Of a stretch of 64,000 nt of DNA, positions 52,080-60,950 are shown in pieces (positions within the stretch are counted from its first letter, which is position 1; every line of letters starts with the position of its first letter). Source of the DNA: Lutimaribacter_A marinistellae (lineage in GTDB: Bacteria > Pseudomonadota > Alphaproteobacteria > Rhodobacterales > Rhodobacteraceae). The stretch is taken from assembly GCF_042648365.1 (NCBI RefSeq), contig NZ_JBHRXI010000017.1:62001-126000 (forward strand), read 5' to 3'. Under the pieces are notes generated by a model, which had not been told where the DNA came from, made no database searches, and was given only the letters and a program-made list of their open reading frames with translations. The position numbers were made by a program, and so were the translations under genes.

Positions 52080-53852
52080 TCAGAGCGGCCAGAAGGTCAG
52101 GATGGCGGGAATGGACACGGCGATCACGATGATCTCAAGCGGTAGGCCCATGCGCCAGTAATCGCCGAAACGGTATCCGCCGGGGCCCAGAACCAGCGTG
52201 TTGTTCTTGTGCCCGATCGGGGTAAGGAAGGCGGCAGAAGCCGCGACAGCGACCGCCATCAGGAAAGGGTCGGGCGAGACGTCGAGCGTGCGGGCCATCT
52301 GGATCCCGACCGGCGCGGCCACGATGGCGGTGGCGGTGTTGTTCAGCACGTCCGACAGCGTCATCGTCACCACCATCAGCACGGTCAGGATGGCCCATGC
52401 GGGCAGACCGTCGGTCAGGGTGATGAGGGAGCCGGCGATCAGTTCGGTGCCGCCCGATGCCTCGAGCGCGGCGCCGAGCGGGATCATAGAGCCGAGCAGG
52501 ACCACGACGGGCCACTCGATGTGATCGTACAGCCCCTGAAGCGGCAGGATGCCGGTCAGCACATAGCCCACCACGACGATGCCGAGCGCGATGGGCAGGT
52601 AGAGAAGGCCGACACTGGCCGCCAGCACGGCCGCGGCGAAAAGGCCGATAGCCAGCCAGACCTTCTCGTTCGCGGTAACGGCAAGACCGCGTTCGGCCAG
52701 CGGCAGGCATCCAAGCCAGTCGGCTACGTCGGCGGCCCGGTCACGCGGACACAGCAGGAGGAGCAGGTCGCCCGGTTCCACCTCGGTCCTGCGGACCTGC
52801 TGGGTGATGCGGCGGCCCTGGCGGGCGATCCCCATCAGGATCGTGTTCTGTCGCCATAGCAGGCCAATGCCCTGCGCCGTGCGGCCGACGATGGCGGCTT
52901 CCTGCGGGACGACCACCTCGATCACTTCCAGCCCCTCGCCTGCGGCGGACAGCCTGTCCTCGCGATCGGCATCCGAGAAATCGAGCGAGAGCGCCGCGCG
53001 AAACTCGTCCAACGCCTCGGGCGTGGCCTCGAGTACCAGCACGTCTCCGGCACGTAAGAGGGTGTTGCGCGCGCGGCCGTAGAGACGCTTGCCATTGCGG
53101 GCAAGGCCGAGGATTGCGGTGTCGGACTGTTCGGCGGCGGCGTCGAACTCGGCAAGGCGCTTGCCTATATGCTCGGACTCTTCGGGCACCGTCAGCTCGG
53201 CGATGTAATGGGCATAGGTCTCGTGGTGGTTCGACGCCTCGTCGCGGACGGGAATCAGGCGGTAACCGATCAGGGCGACGAAGATCAGCCCGGCAATCGC
53301 GGCGGCGCCGCCCACTGGCGCGAAGTCAAACATCGAGAAAGGCGCGCCAAGCGTATCCTCGCGGATCGTGGCGATGATGATGTTGGGCGGCGTGCCGATC
53401 AGAGTGACCATCCCGCCGAGGATCGTGGCGAAGCTCAGCGGCATGAGGCTGAGCCCCGGCACCCGGCCGGCCTTGCGCGCGGTCTGGATGTCCACGGGCA
53501 TCAGCAGCGCCAGGGCGGCGACGTTGTTCATGAAGGCCGAGAGCACGGCACCCACACCCCCCAGAAGCGCGATATGCGCACCCAACGCGCGCGAGGAATC
53601 AACCAGCGTTCGCGTGATCAGCATCACCGCGCCGGAGCGCACCAGGCCTGCCGACACGACCAGCACCAGCGCCACCACAAGTGTCGCGGGGTGGCCGAAC
53701 CCGGCAAATGCGGCGTCGGTTTCCACAACACCCAGCACCACCCCCGCCAGAAGTGCACCGAAGGCTACGATATCGTATCGCCAGCGCCCCCAGAGGAGCA
53801 ATGCGAAGACGAGGGCAAACAGGGTGAAGAGGATGATCTGGTCACTGGTCAT
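52080..53852 (-). CDS. SLC13-family permease with two RCK_C/TrkA-C domains (copy 2)
   Basis: 590 residues, the same architecture as the 44900-46678 protein and clearly homologous, for example in the C-terminal PIGHKNNTLVLGPGGYRFGDYWRMG segment. Two RCK_C-type modules (about 215-395) separate the membrane halves. The substrate may be sulfate, a dicarboxylate or another divalent anion. Divergent from yebC. Its stop is nearly contiguous with the start of the amidotransferase gene. Confidence 0.88.
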   Translation of the reverse strand: MTSDQIILFTLFALVFALLLWGRWRYDIVAFGALLAGVVLGVVETDAAFAGFGHPATLVVALVLVVSAGLVRSGAVMLITRTLVDSSRALGAHIALLGGVGAVLSAFMNNVAALALLMPVDIQTARKAGRVPGLSLMPLSFATILGGMVTLIGTPPNIIIATIREDTLGAPFSMFDFAPVGGAAAIAGLIFVALIGYRLIPVRDEASNHHETYAHYIAELTVPEESEHIGKRLAEFDAAAEQSDTAILGLARNGKRLYGRARNTLLRAGDVLVLEATPEALDEFRAALSLDFSDADREDRLSAAGEGLEVIEVVVPQEAAIVGRTAQGIGLLWRQNTILMGIARQGRRITQQVRRTEVEPGDLLLLLCPRDRAADVADWLGCLPLAERGLAVTANEKVWLAIGLFAAAVLAASVGLLYLPIALGIVVVGYVLTGILPLQGLYDHIEWPVVVLLGSMIPLGAALEASGGTELIAGSLITLTDGLPAWAILTVLMVVTMTLSDVLNNTATAIVAAPVGIQMARTLDVSPDPFLMAVAVAASAAFLTPIGHKNNTLVLGPGGYRFGDYWRMGLPLEIIVIAVSIPAILTFWPL

Positions 53853-54008
53853 TGCGGCACGCTATAGCGGGGTCGTGACGGTGTCACCGGGCAAAATCGT
53901 TGACGCGCTGGGACAGCGGACACAGCGGCCCGTCTTGCGCCGGACGCCTTCATTTCCTAAAGAAGACGCCAGATTTTCCACGACTTCCCGAAGAAGGACG
54001 AACAAGGC

Positions 54009-54749
54009 ATGGCCGGCCATTCCAAATGGGCAAACATCCAGCACCGCAAGGGCCGTCAGGACGCCGCGCGGTCCAAGCTGTTTTCCAAGCTGTCGAAAGA
54101 GATCACCGTCGCCGCCAAGATGGGCGACCCCGACCCCGAGAAGAACCCGCGTCTGCGCCTGGCGGTGAAGGAAGCCAAGTCGCAATCCGTACCCAAGGAC
54201 GTGATCGAGCGCGCGATCAAGAAGTCGCAGGGCGGCGACAGCGAGGATTACGAGGAAATCCGGTACGAGGGCTATGGCCCGAACGGCGTTGCGGTGATCG
54301 TCGAGGCGATGACCGACAACCGCAACCGGACCGCGTCGAACGTGCGTTCGACCTTTTCCAAGAACGGCGGCAACCTGGGTGAGACCGGCTCGGTCGGATT
54401 CATGTTCGAACGCAAGGGCGAGGTCGTCTATCCCGCATCGGTGGGCGATGCCGATACCGTTTTCGAAGCAGCCATCGAAGCGGGCGCCGAGGATGTCGAA
54501 AGCTCCGACGACGGGCACATCATCTATTGCGCGGATACCGACTTGAACGAGGTGTCGAGCGTGCTGGAGGAGCAGCTGGGCGAGTCGGAATCGACCAAGC
54601 TGGTCTGGAAACCGACCACCACGACCGAGTTGGACCTCGACGCGATGCAGAAGCTGATGAAGCTGATCGAAGCGTTGGAGGATGATGACGACGTGCAGCG
54701 CGTCACCACCAATTTCGATGCCTCGGACGAGGTCATGGCCCAGCTTTGA
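54009..54749 (+). CDS. yebC: YebC/PmpR-family protein
   Basis: 246 residues. N-terminal MAGHSKWANIQHRKGRQDA and the central VEAMTDNRNRTASNVRSTFSKNGG are hallmarks of the YebC/TACO1 family. Members are described as transcriptional regulators and, more recently, as ribosome-associated factors aiding translation of proline-rich stretches. The latter is of interest here because several window proteins have polyproline runs. ATG 54009 with an AAGG-rich upstream. Single gene. Confidence 0.95.
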   Translation: MAGHSKWANIQHRKGRQDAARSKLFSKLSKEITVAAKMGDPDPEKNPRLRLAVKEAKSQSVPKDVIERAIKKSQGGDSEDYEEIRYEGYGPNGVAVIVEAMTDNRNRTASNVRSTFSKNGGNLGETGSVGFMFERKGEVVYPASVGDADTVFEAAIEAGAEDVESSDDGHIIYCADTDLNEVSSVLEEQLGESESTKLVWKPTTTTELDLDAMQKLMKLIEALEDDDDVQRVTTNFDASDEVMAQL

Positions 54750-54876
54750 GGTGCGCGGGGGCCAAGCGTCCCGGGCATTTCGTGCATTGATGAAAGCCCC
54801 GGCCCTTTGGGTGCCGGGTGATTGCGGAGCGTCGCCTGCCGCGCCATGATGCGCGCGAGGCGACGGAGGGGGTTTC

Positions 54877-55620
54877 ATGGCGGCGACGCAGTTTCTGGAC
54901 ACGGCCCAAGGGCGGCGGCTGGCCTATCACAAGACCGAAGGGGATGGCCCCTGCATCGTCTTTCTCGGCGGACTGAAATCCGACATGGAAGGTACCAAGG
55001 CGGTGCACCTCGAAGCCTGGGCACAGGCGCAGGGCCGTGCCTTTCTGCGATTCGACTATTCCGGGCATGGCGAAAGCTTGGGCCGGTTCGAGGAGGGATG
55101 CATCGGCGATTGGCACGAGGATGTGCTCGCGGCGCTCGATGCGCTGACCGACGGGCCGCTGGTGGTCGTGGGCTCGTCCATGGGCGGCTGGCAGGCGCTG
55201 TTGCTTGCAAGGGCGCGGCCGGAGCGGATCGCCGGGATGGTGACCATCGCGGCGGCGCCGGATTTCACCGAGGACGGCTGGTGGGCCGGGTTCGACGCCG
55301 TGCAGAGAGAGACGCTGGAACGCGAAGGACAGGTCGAGCTGCCATCCGATTACATGGAGCCCTACATCGTCACCCGGCGCATGATCGAGGATGGCCGAAA
55401 GCGGCTGGTGTTGCGCGAACCGCTGCGGCTGCCCTTTCCGGTACGGTGCCTGCAGGGCACGGCGGACACGGCTGTCAGCACGCAGACCGCGCTGCGGCTG
55501 CTGGAGCACGCGGAATGCGGCGACATGCGGCTGTTGCTGGTCAAGGATGCCGATCACCGCTTTTCTGACGGGCCGTGCCTTGGCCTGATCGAGCAGGCGG
55601 TTCTGGACGTTCTGGGCTGA
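54877..55620 (+). CDS. Alpha/beta hydrolase
   Basis: 247 residues. Nucleophile serine in VGSSMGGWQ, FDYSGHGES oxyanion region, catalytic acid probably Asp in LQGTADTAVS, and His in DADHRFSDG. Serine hydrolase, with esterase or palmitoyl-protein-thioesterase-like (ABHD10) similarity suggested by the LGGLKSDMEGTKA pattern. No signal peptide. Followed 3 bases later by the M15-like gene. Confidence 0.88.
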   Translation: MAATQFLDTAQGRRLAYHKTEGDGPCIVFLGGLKSDMEGTKAVHLEAWAQAQGRAFLRFDYSGHGESLGRFEEGCIGDWHEDVLAALDALTDGPLVVVGSSMGGWQALLLARARPERIAGMVTIAAAPDFTEDGWWAGFDAVQRETLEREGQVELPSDYMEPYIVTRRMIEDGRKRLVLREPLRLPFPVRCLQGTADTAVSTQTALRLLEHAECGDMRLLLVKDADHRFSDGPCLGLIEQAVLDVLG

Positions 55621-55623
55621 GCC

Positions 55624-56256
55624 ATGCGCCGGCCGCGCAGCATGTGGAGTCTCGAGACGCTGGGCCGGGTGCGGCTGTCGCGGCATTTCTACATGCGCGA
55701 GTTCCTGTATTCCGAGATCGGCAATTTCCACCGTATACAGAACATTCCGGACGATCCCGAACTTGCCATCGAGACGGGGCGCGCCTTTTGCGAAACACTG
55801 CTCGACCCGTTGCAGGAGACGTTTGGCCGCGTGGCGGTGCGCTCTGGCTATCGCTCGCCGGAGTTGAACCGGTTCGGCAACGAAAATGGCCTGAACTGCG
55901 CCCGGAATGATCATCCGCTGGAATGTCACATATGGGACATGGGGCGCGGCGATGCACGGATCGCGGGTGCCTCGATCGTCATCCCGTGGTTTGCGGATCG
56001 TTATGCAGAAGGGCGCGACTGGCGTGACCTTGCGTGGTGGATGCATGATCACCTCGACTATTCCGAGATCTGGTTCTTTCCCAAGCTTTGCGCCTTCAAC
56101 ATCTCTTGGCGTCCGGTGCCGCAGCGGCGGATCGACAGTTACATCGCGCCGCGCGGATGCCTGCTGAATCCTGGCGCGGTACCCGCGGAAACCCAGGAGG
56201 CGCGCCGCGCGCGATACGCGGATTTCCCGCCGTTCCGCGGGATCGCCTATCCCTGA
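55624..56256 (+). CDS. Peptidase M15-like hypothetical protein
   Basis: 210 residues, no signal peptide. The middle carries VAVRSGYRSPELNRFGNENG then NDHPLECHIWDMG, matching the SGYRS...N...H.....D arrangement of M15 D-Ala-D-Ala carboxypeptidase/endolysin zinc sites. The third ligand could be the His of HDHLDYSEIWFF. Cell-wall peptidase activity is inference, and the lack of an export signal argues for an unusual location or role. It sits between two alpha/beta hydrolase genes on the same strand. Confidence 0.62.
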   Translation: MRRPRSMWSLETLGRVRLSRHFYMREFLYSEIGNFHRIQNIPDDPELAIETGRAFCETLLDPLQETFGRVAVRSGYRSPELNRFGNENGLNCARNDHPLECHIWDMGRGDARIAGASIVIPWFADRYAEGRDWRDLAWWMHDHLDYSEIWFFPKLCAFNISWRPVPQRRIDSYIAPRGCLLNPGAVPAETQEARRARYADFPPFRGIAYP

Positions 56257-56340
56257 GCGGCCCCTTGCAGGGGGCATGCAAAACCCTCATGCTGCGCGCG
56301 AGACCCGGCCCCGAGACCTTGCCCCCGAGGGACATTTGAC

Positions 56341-57048
56341 ATGACCGAACCCGTGGTTCTGCTGCCCGGCATGATGTGCGACGCGCGGCTCTATCACCAC
56401 CAGATGCTGCACCTTTCGCGCGAGCGGGCGGTGACGATTGCGCCGATCACGCAGGGCGAGCGGGTCGAGGAAATCGCCAGCGGGCTGCTCGACCAGTTGC
56501 CCAAACGGTTTGCGCTTGCTGGTCTGAGCATGGGTGGCATCGTCGCGATGGAGATTCTGCGGCGCGCACCGGACCGAGTGACGCGGATCTGCCTGATGGA
56601 TACCGACGCTCTGGCCGACACGCCGCAGATCGCCGCCGCGCGTGAGCCGATGATCGTGGGCGCGCGGGCAGGACGGCTGGACGAGGTCATGAAACAGGCG
56701 ATCCGACCCGAATTCCTGGCACCGGGCGCCGGGCGGGTAGCCGTTCTGGAGCAGGTTATGGAAATGGCGCGCGACCTTGGCCCCGAGGTGTTCGTGCGCC
56801 AGTCGCGGGCCTTGCAGCGCCGCCCGGATCAGCAGGGGACGCTTCGCAAGATCCGGGTGCCGGCCATGGTTCTGTGCGGGGCGCATGACGGGCTGACGCC
56901 GGTCAAGCGCCACAGCTTCATGGCGGAACTGATCGACGGGGCCGAGCTGCGGGTGATCGATGAGGCCGGACATATCCCCACGCTGGAAACGCCCGAAGCG
57001 GTTACAGCGGCCCTGCGCGACTGGCTTGCCATGGCGCGTCAATCATAG
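56341..57048 (+). CDS. Alpha/beta hydrolase
   Basis: 235 residues. Nucleophile Ser in GLSMGGIVA, catalytic acid in the LCGAHDGLTP segment, and His in EAGHIPTLETPE. Generic alpha/beta hydrolase similar to carboxylesterases; no lid domain of note. Its last 10 bases overlap the end of the convergent GFA-like gene. Starts at ATG 56341, 85 bases after the M15-like gene. Confidence 0.88.
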   Translation: MTEPVVLLPGMMCDARLYHHQMLHLSRERAVTIAPITQGERVEEIASGLLDQLPKRFALAGLSMGGIVAMEILRRAPDRVTRICLMDTDALADTPQIAAAREPMIVGARAGRLDEVMKQAIRPEFLAPGAGRVAVLEQVMEMARDLGPEVFVRQSRALQRRPDQQGTLRKIRVPAMVLCGAHDGLTPVKRHSFMAELIDGAELRVIDEAGHIPTLETPEAVTAALRDWLAMARQS

Positions 57049-57617
57049 AGTTCGGCACGCTGCTCGCGGCTGAGGATCTGAGCCTCGGCGCGGGGTTTTC
57101 CACTTTCGGTGTCGAAGAACGGCGTCTGCCGCCAGCGCCCTGACAGGCGCGCGGTGAGCATCCGGCTGATGATGCCCCAGGCCATCGCGCCGCTGCCCGA
57201 GTTGCGAGGCTTGCCGCCCGGGCCGGGAACGAAGCTTTGCCCCCGCACGGGGCCAAGCCTGTCGGGTGTTTCGAAATTCTCTGTCAGAACTCCGACAAAG
57301 GGCAGCCGGGCAGAGGCGAGCGTGTTGAAGAGCGGTGTACCGCAACAGGTCGCATACCAGCGGAACAAACCCTTTGGACCAAGGCGGAACAGGCCGAGAT
57401 GGTCTGCGCCGCTGTCGATATGAACGTGGTCGGGGCTGGTCTGGTAGATGTCGATCGGGTCAATTCTGCCCGAGGTCCCGCGCAGGTGACGGTCTGCGGC
57501 GCGGCAATCCGGACAATGACACGAAATGCGAAACCCGCCCCTGAGGGCGGGTTCATCCATATGGCCGCTCACCTTCCCGCATGTGCAGGAGAACCGGAGG
57601 GGGCCGCCCCCGGACAT
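57039..57617 (-). CDS. GFA-like / DUF6151 cysteine-rich protein
   Basis: About 192 residues. Zinc-type cysteines resemble glutathione-dependent formaldehyde-activating (GFA) proteins: FSCTCGKVSG, ISCHCPDCRA and TCCGTPLFN. The rest matches the DUF6151 pattern. No signal peptide. ATG 57617 lies 2 bases after the phaZ stop, so it is co-translated with the PHB depolymerase; the upstream frame to 57821 is inside phaZ. Any function in PHB turnover is inference. Confidence 0.75.
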   Translation of the reverse strand: MSGGGPLRFSCTCGKVSGHMDEPALRGGFRISCHCPDCRAADRHLRGTSGRIDPIDIYQTSPDHVHIDSGADHLGLFRLGPKGLFRWYATCCGTPLFNTLASARLPFVGVLTENFETPDRLGPVRGQSFVPGPGGKPRNSGSGAMAWGIISRMLTARLSGRWRQTPFFDTESGKPRAEAQILSREQRAELYD

Positions 57618-57619
57618 CG

Positions 57620-58894
57620 TCAGGCCGCGGCGTTCTTGTTCGCCGGTTGCGGTCCCTTGGGCCGGGTAGAGTTGGCGTTCATGAAGTCGATCACAAGTGG
57701 GCGGATGTTGTCGCGCCAACTGCGGCCGGCAAAGATACCGTAATGGCCTGCGCCCGGTTCGACATGGCTGGCCTTCTTCTCGGGCGGGAGCCCGGTGCAG
57801 AGATCGAGCGCGGCAATACACTGGCCCGGCGCCGAGATGTCGTCATTCGCGCCTTCGACGGTCTTGACCGCGACATTGGTGATCTTGCCGATATCGACCT
57901 TGTGACCGTCGACGATGAACTCGTTCTTGGCGATTTCGCGGTTCTTGAAGATCCGCTCGACCGTCGAAAGGTAGAATTCCGCGGTCATGTCCATCACGGC
58001 GAGATATTCGTCGTAGAACCGGTTATGCGCGTCATGATCCGACGCCTCGCCGCGGATGACGCGGTGGATCTGGTCGGAAAACGCCTTGGAATGGCGGTCG
58101 GCGTTCATCGACATGAAGGAGGCGAGCTGCAACAGGCCGGGATAGACCATGCGGCCGACGCCCTTGTACTTGAACCCGACGCGCTGGATCATCGTTTCTT
58201 CGAGCTGGCCCATGGTCACGCGGCGGCCGAAATCGGTCACCTCGGTCGGGGTCGCGTCGGGGTCGATCGGCCCTCCGATCAGCGTCAGCGACAGCGGCTG
58301 GGCATCGGGGTCCTGCTCGGCCAGGTAAGCAGTTGCGGCAAGCGTGAGGGGTGCCGGCTGGCAGACCGCAACGACATGGGTGTCGGGGCCGAGCTCACGC
58401 ATGAAATCAACGAGGTAGAGCGTATAATCCTCGATGTCGAACTTGCCAGCCGAAACGGGGATGTCGCGCGCATTGTGCCAGTCGGTGATGTAGACTTCGC
58501 AATTGACGATCAGCGATTTCACGGTCGAACGCAGCAGTGTCGCGTAGTGTCCCGACATCGGCGCCACCAGCAGCACCTTGCGGGGCTGTTCCTCACGTCC
58601 GTTTACGTGAAAGTGGATCAGATCGCCAAAGGGCTTTTCGACGACCGTGCGAATATCGACCAGGTGATCCTTGCCGTCCTCGCAGGTGAAGGTGCGAATG
58701 CCCCAGTCGGGTTTGGCGACCATGCGCTCGAACGTGCGCTCGGTCACCTGGCCCCAGGCCGACATCCAGTTGAATACCGGATTCGGCAACATGCTGAACC
58801 AGGGATAGGACGCAAGCGAATTGGCCGAAGCGCCAAGCCATTGATTCGTATTTCTCATGCTTTCCATGAGATCGTAGGTCAACATGTAGCGCAT
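57620..58894 (-). CDS. phaZ: Intracellular poly(3-hydroxybutyrate) depolymerase
   Basis: 424 residues of the intracellular PhaZ family. It hydrolyses stored PHB granules. The probable nucleophile is Cys178 in VVAVCQPAPL, with Asp in IGGPIDPDATPTEV and His in PGAGHYGIFAG. No signal peptide. Divergent from phaC across 109 bases that carry PhaR-type palindromes, and followed by the GFA-like gene at 2 bases. Starts at ATG 58894. Confidence 0.95.
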   Translation of the reverse strand: MRYMLTYDLMESMRNTNQWLGASANSLASYPWFSMLPNPVFNWMSAWGQVTERTFERMVAKPDWGIRTFTCEDGKDHLVDIRTVVEKPFGDLIHFHVNGREEQPRKVLLVAPMSGHYATLLRSTVKSLIVNCEVYITDWHNARDIPVSAGKFDIEDYTLYLVDFMRELGPDTHVVAVCQPAPLTLAATAYLAEQDPDAQPLSLTLIGGPIDPDATPTEVTDFGRRVTMGQLEETMIQRVGFKYKGVGRMVYPGLLQLASFMSMNADRHSKAFSDQIHRVIRGEASDHDAHNRFYDEYLAVMDMTAEFYLSTVERIFKNREIAKNEFIVDGHKVDIGKITNVAVKTVEGANDDISAPGQCIAALDLCTGLPPEKKASHVEPGAGHYGIFAGRSWRDNIRPLVIDFMNANSTRPKGPQPANKNAAA

Positions 58895-58956
58895 CGGCGG
58901 TCTCCTGTGCCATGCTGGCGGGTGCGGTGCATTCGTCGCTTTGCGCCGAAACTCCC

Positions 58957-58979
58957 GCAGCAGTATTGCTGCATAGCAG
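58957..58979. promoter_or_regulatory. PhaR-type operator between phaZ and phaC
   Basis: Two overlapping palindromes: GCAGCA-GTAT-TGCTGC (58957-58972) and CTGC-ATA-GCAG (58969-58979). The latter fits the CTGC-N3-GCAG consensus reported for the PHB repressor PhaR of Rhodobacter relatives. The site lies 25-47 bases before the phaC start and is positioned to control both divergent genes. Confidence 0.7.
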
Positions 58980-59003
58980 AAAGGTTAGGGGGGATTCCTT
59001 AAA

Positions 59004-60809
59004 ATGACAACTAGCGATGATCAGACACCTGAACCGACCGGCGAACATCTCGAACGGCTGAAGGAGAACATGGAGAAGGTCGAAACCCTCTCCAAGCGGT
59101 TGATCGAGGTGATGACGAGCAAGACGTCCCATAATCCCTCTCTCAATGCGCCGGATCAGCAGCTTTTTGCCAAGGCTGCAACGGCTTACTGGACGGATGC
59201 GGTTCAGAATCCGGCCCGGCTTCTGGAGCACCAGATCGAGTATTGGGGAAAGACGGTCCTCAATTTCGCCGAGGCGCAGCAGGCGGTCCTTAAGGGGGAT
59301 GCCGCCGAGGACAAGCGCGACAAATTGGCCGACCGGCGCTTTGCGAACCCGATGTGGGAAAACAATCCTTACTTTAATTATATCAAGAACCAGTACCTGA
59401 CGAATGCACAGGCAATTGCGCAAGCCGTCGACTCGGTCGAGGATATCGACGCCCGCGAGAAACGCCGCCTGACCTATTTCGCGCAACAGATCGTCGACAT
59501 GATGGCGCCGACGAATTTTCTGGCCACCAATCCCGACGCTTTGGAAAAGGCGATCGAAACCGAAGGACAGTCGCTGATAAAGGGGCTGGAAAACCTAGTT
59601 GCGGATCTTGAGGCGAATAGCGGCGAACTGGTGGTTCGCCTTGCCGATGAAACAGCGTTCGAGGTCGGCGGCAATATCGGCACGGCCCCTGGTGAGGTCG
59701 TCTATCGCAACCGGATGATGGAGCTGATCCAGTACACGCCGACGACCGAGACGGTGCACGAGATCCCGCTGGTCATCTTCCCGCCCTGGATCAACAAGTT
59801 CTACATTCTCGACCTCAAGCCGCAGAACAGCTTGATTCGCTGGGCGGTGGATCAGGGATACACCGTCTTTGTGGTGAGTTGGGTAAATCCCGACGCCAGC
59901 TATGCCGACACTGGCCTAGAGGATTACGTCAAGGACGGGTTCCTGACGGCCATCGACGAGGTCAAGAAGATCTGCGGAACCCGCCAGGTGAACGCGGTTG
60001 GCTATTGCATCGCGGGAACGACGCTGAGCATGACACTGTCGCTGATGAAACAGCAGGGCGACAAGTCGGTGAAATCGGCCACCTTCTTTACCGCGCTCAC
60101 CGATTTCAGCGATCAGGGCGAATTCACACCCTTCCTTCAGAACGATTTCATTGACGGGATAGAGGAAGAAGTCAAAAAGCAGGGCGTCCTGCGTTCCTAT
60201 ATCATGGCGCGGACCTTCTCGTACCTGCGGTCGGTCGACCTGGTCTATGGCCCCGCGATCCGCAGCTACATGTTGGGGGAAACGCCACCGGCCTTCGATC
60301 TGCTCTACTGGAATGGTGATGGCGCAAACCTGCCGGCCAAGATGACGGTGCAGTATCTGCGCGGATTGTGTCAGCGAAACGAATTCGCCGAAGACGGGTT
60401 CGAGCTGATGGGCCACAAGCTGCATGTGCGCGATGTGGATGTGCCGCTGATGGCGATCACCTGCGAGACCGATCACATTGCCGCGTGGAAAGACTGCTAT
60501 CGCGGCGTTCAGAAGATGGGATCGCGCTCCAAGACCTTTGTTGTCTCCGAGTCCGGCCACATCGCGGGGATCGTCAATCCGCCCACCAAGAAGAAATACG
60601 GCCATTACACCAATCCCGACCTGAAGCTTGCGGCCGACGAGTGGATGAAGAGTGCCGATTACCACGAGGGATCGTGGTGGCCTATGTGGGACAACTGGCT
60701 GAAGAAGCGCGCGGGCAAGCAGGTTCCGGCCCGTGAACCCGGCGATTCGGAGCATGAGCCGATCGCTCCGGCGCCCGGCACCTATGTCGTGGCCAAGGCA
60801 AGTGGTTGA
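59004..60809 (+). CDS. phaC: Class I poly(R)-hydroxyalkanoate synthase
   Basis: 601 residues, the class I PhaC size. Polymerises 3-hydroxyacyl-CoA into PHB at the granule surface. The lipase-like box is VGYCIAGTT with catalytic Cys335, acid Asp490 in CETDHIAAW and His519 in SGHIAGIVNPP, all intact. A long N-terminal domain (about 1-200) is typical. ATG 59004 has an AGGGGGG some 12 bases upstream. It is followed by phaP with its own promoter. Confidence 0.97.
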   Translation: MTTSDDQTPEPTGEHLERLKENMEKVETLSKRLIEVMTSKTSHNPSLNAPDQQLFAKAATAYWTDAVQNPARLLEHQIEYWGKTVLNFAEAQQAVLKGDAAEDKRDKLADRRFANPMWENNPYFNYIKNQYLTNAQAIAQAVDSVEDIDAREKRRLTYFAQQIVDMMAPTNFLATNPDALEKAIETEGQSLIKGLENLVADLEANSGELVVRLADETAFEVGGNIGTAPGEVVYRNRMMELIQYTPTTETVHEIPLVIFPPWINKFYILDLKPQNSLIRWAVDQGYTVFVVSWVNPDASYADTGLEDYVKDGFLTAIDEVKKICGTRQVNAVGYCIAGTTLSMTLSLMKQQGDKSVKSATFFTALTDFSDQGEFTPFLQNDFIDGIEEEVKKQGVLRSYIMARTFSYLRSVDLVYGPAIRSYMLGETPPAFDLLYWNGDGANLPAKMTVQYLRGLCQRNEFAEDGFELMGHKLHVRDVDVPLMAITCETDHIAAWKDCYRGVQKMGSRSKTFVVSESGHIAGIVNPPTKKKYGHYTNPDLKLAADEWMKSADYHEGSWWPMWDNWLKKRAGKQVPAREPGDSEHEPIAPAPGTYVVAKASG

Positions 60810-60833
60810 TCCGGTTGAGTCTCTGAAGAATTT

Positions 60834-60844
60834 CTGCGGCGCAG
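60834..60844. promoter_or_regulatory. PhaR-type operator 1 upstream of phaP
   Basis: CTGC-GGC-GCAG, an exact CTGC-N3-GCAG palindrome 107 bases before the phaP start, just beyond the phaC stop. It lies upstream of the predicted -35. Confidence 0.65.
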
Positions 60845-60854
60845 AAAAAATATC

Positions 60855-60881
60855 TTGAAATGCTGCGTCGCAGCATGCATA
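60855..60881 (+). promoter_or_regulatory. phaP promoter with embedded PhaR-type operator 2
   Basis: TTGAAA (60855-60860) and a CATATT-like -10 (starting near 60878) are about 17 bases apart. Within the spacer, 60860-60876 is a 17-bp palindrome, ATGCTGCG-T-CGCAGCAT, containing CTGC-GTC-GCAG (60863-60873). A repressor bound there would block RNA polymerase directly. Confidence 0.7.
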
Positions 60882-60950
60882 TTCTTCTCAAGCCGACGCA
60901 CCGGGGTGGGCCCGGACACGGCACAGAGTTTAGAAATGAGGACCAGGACC

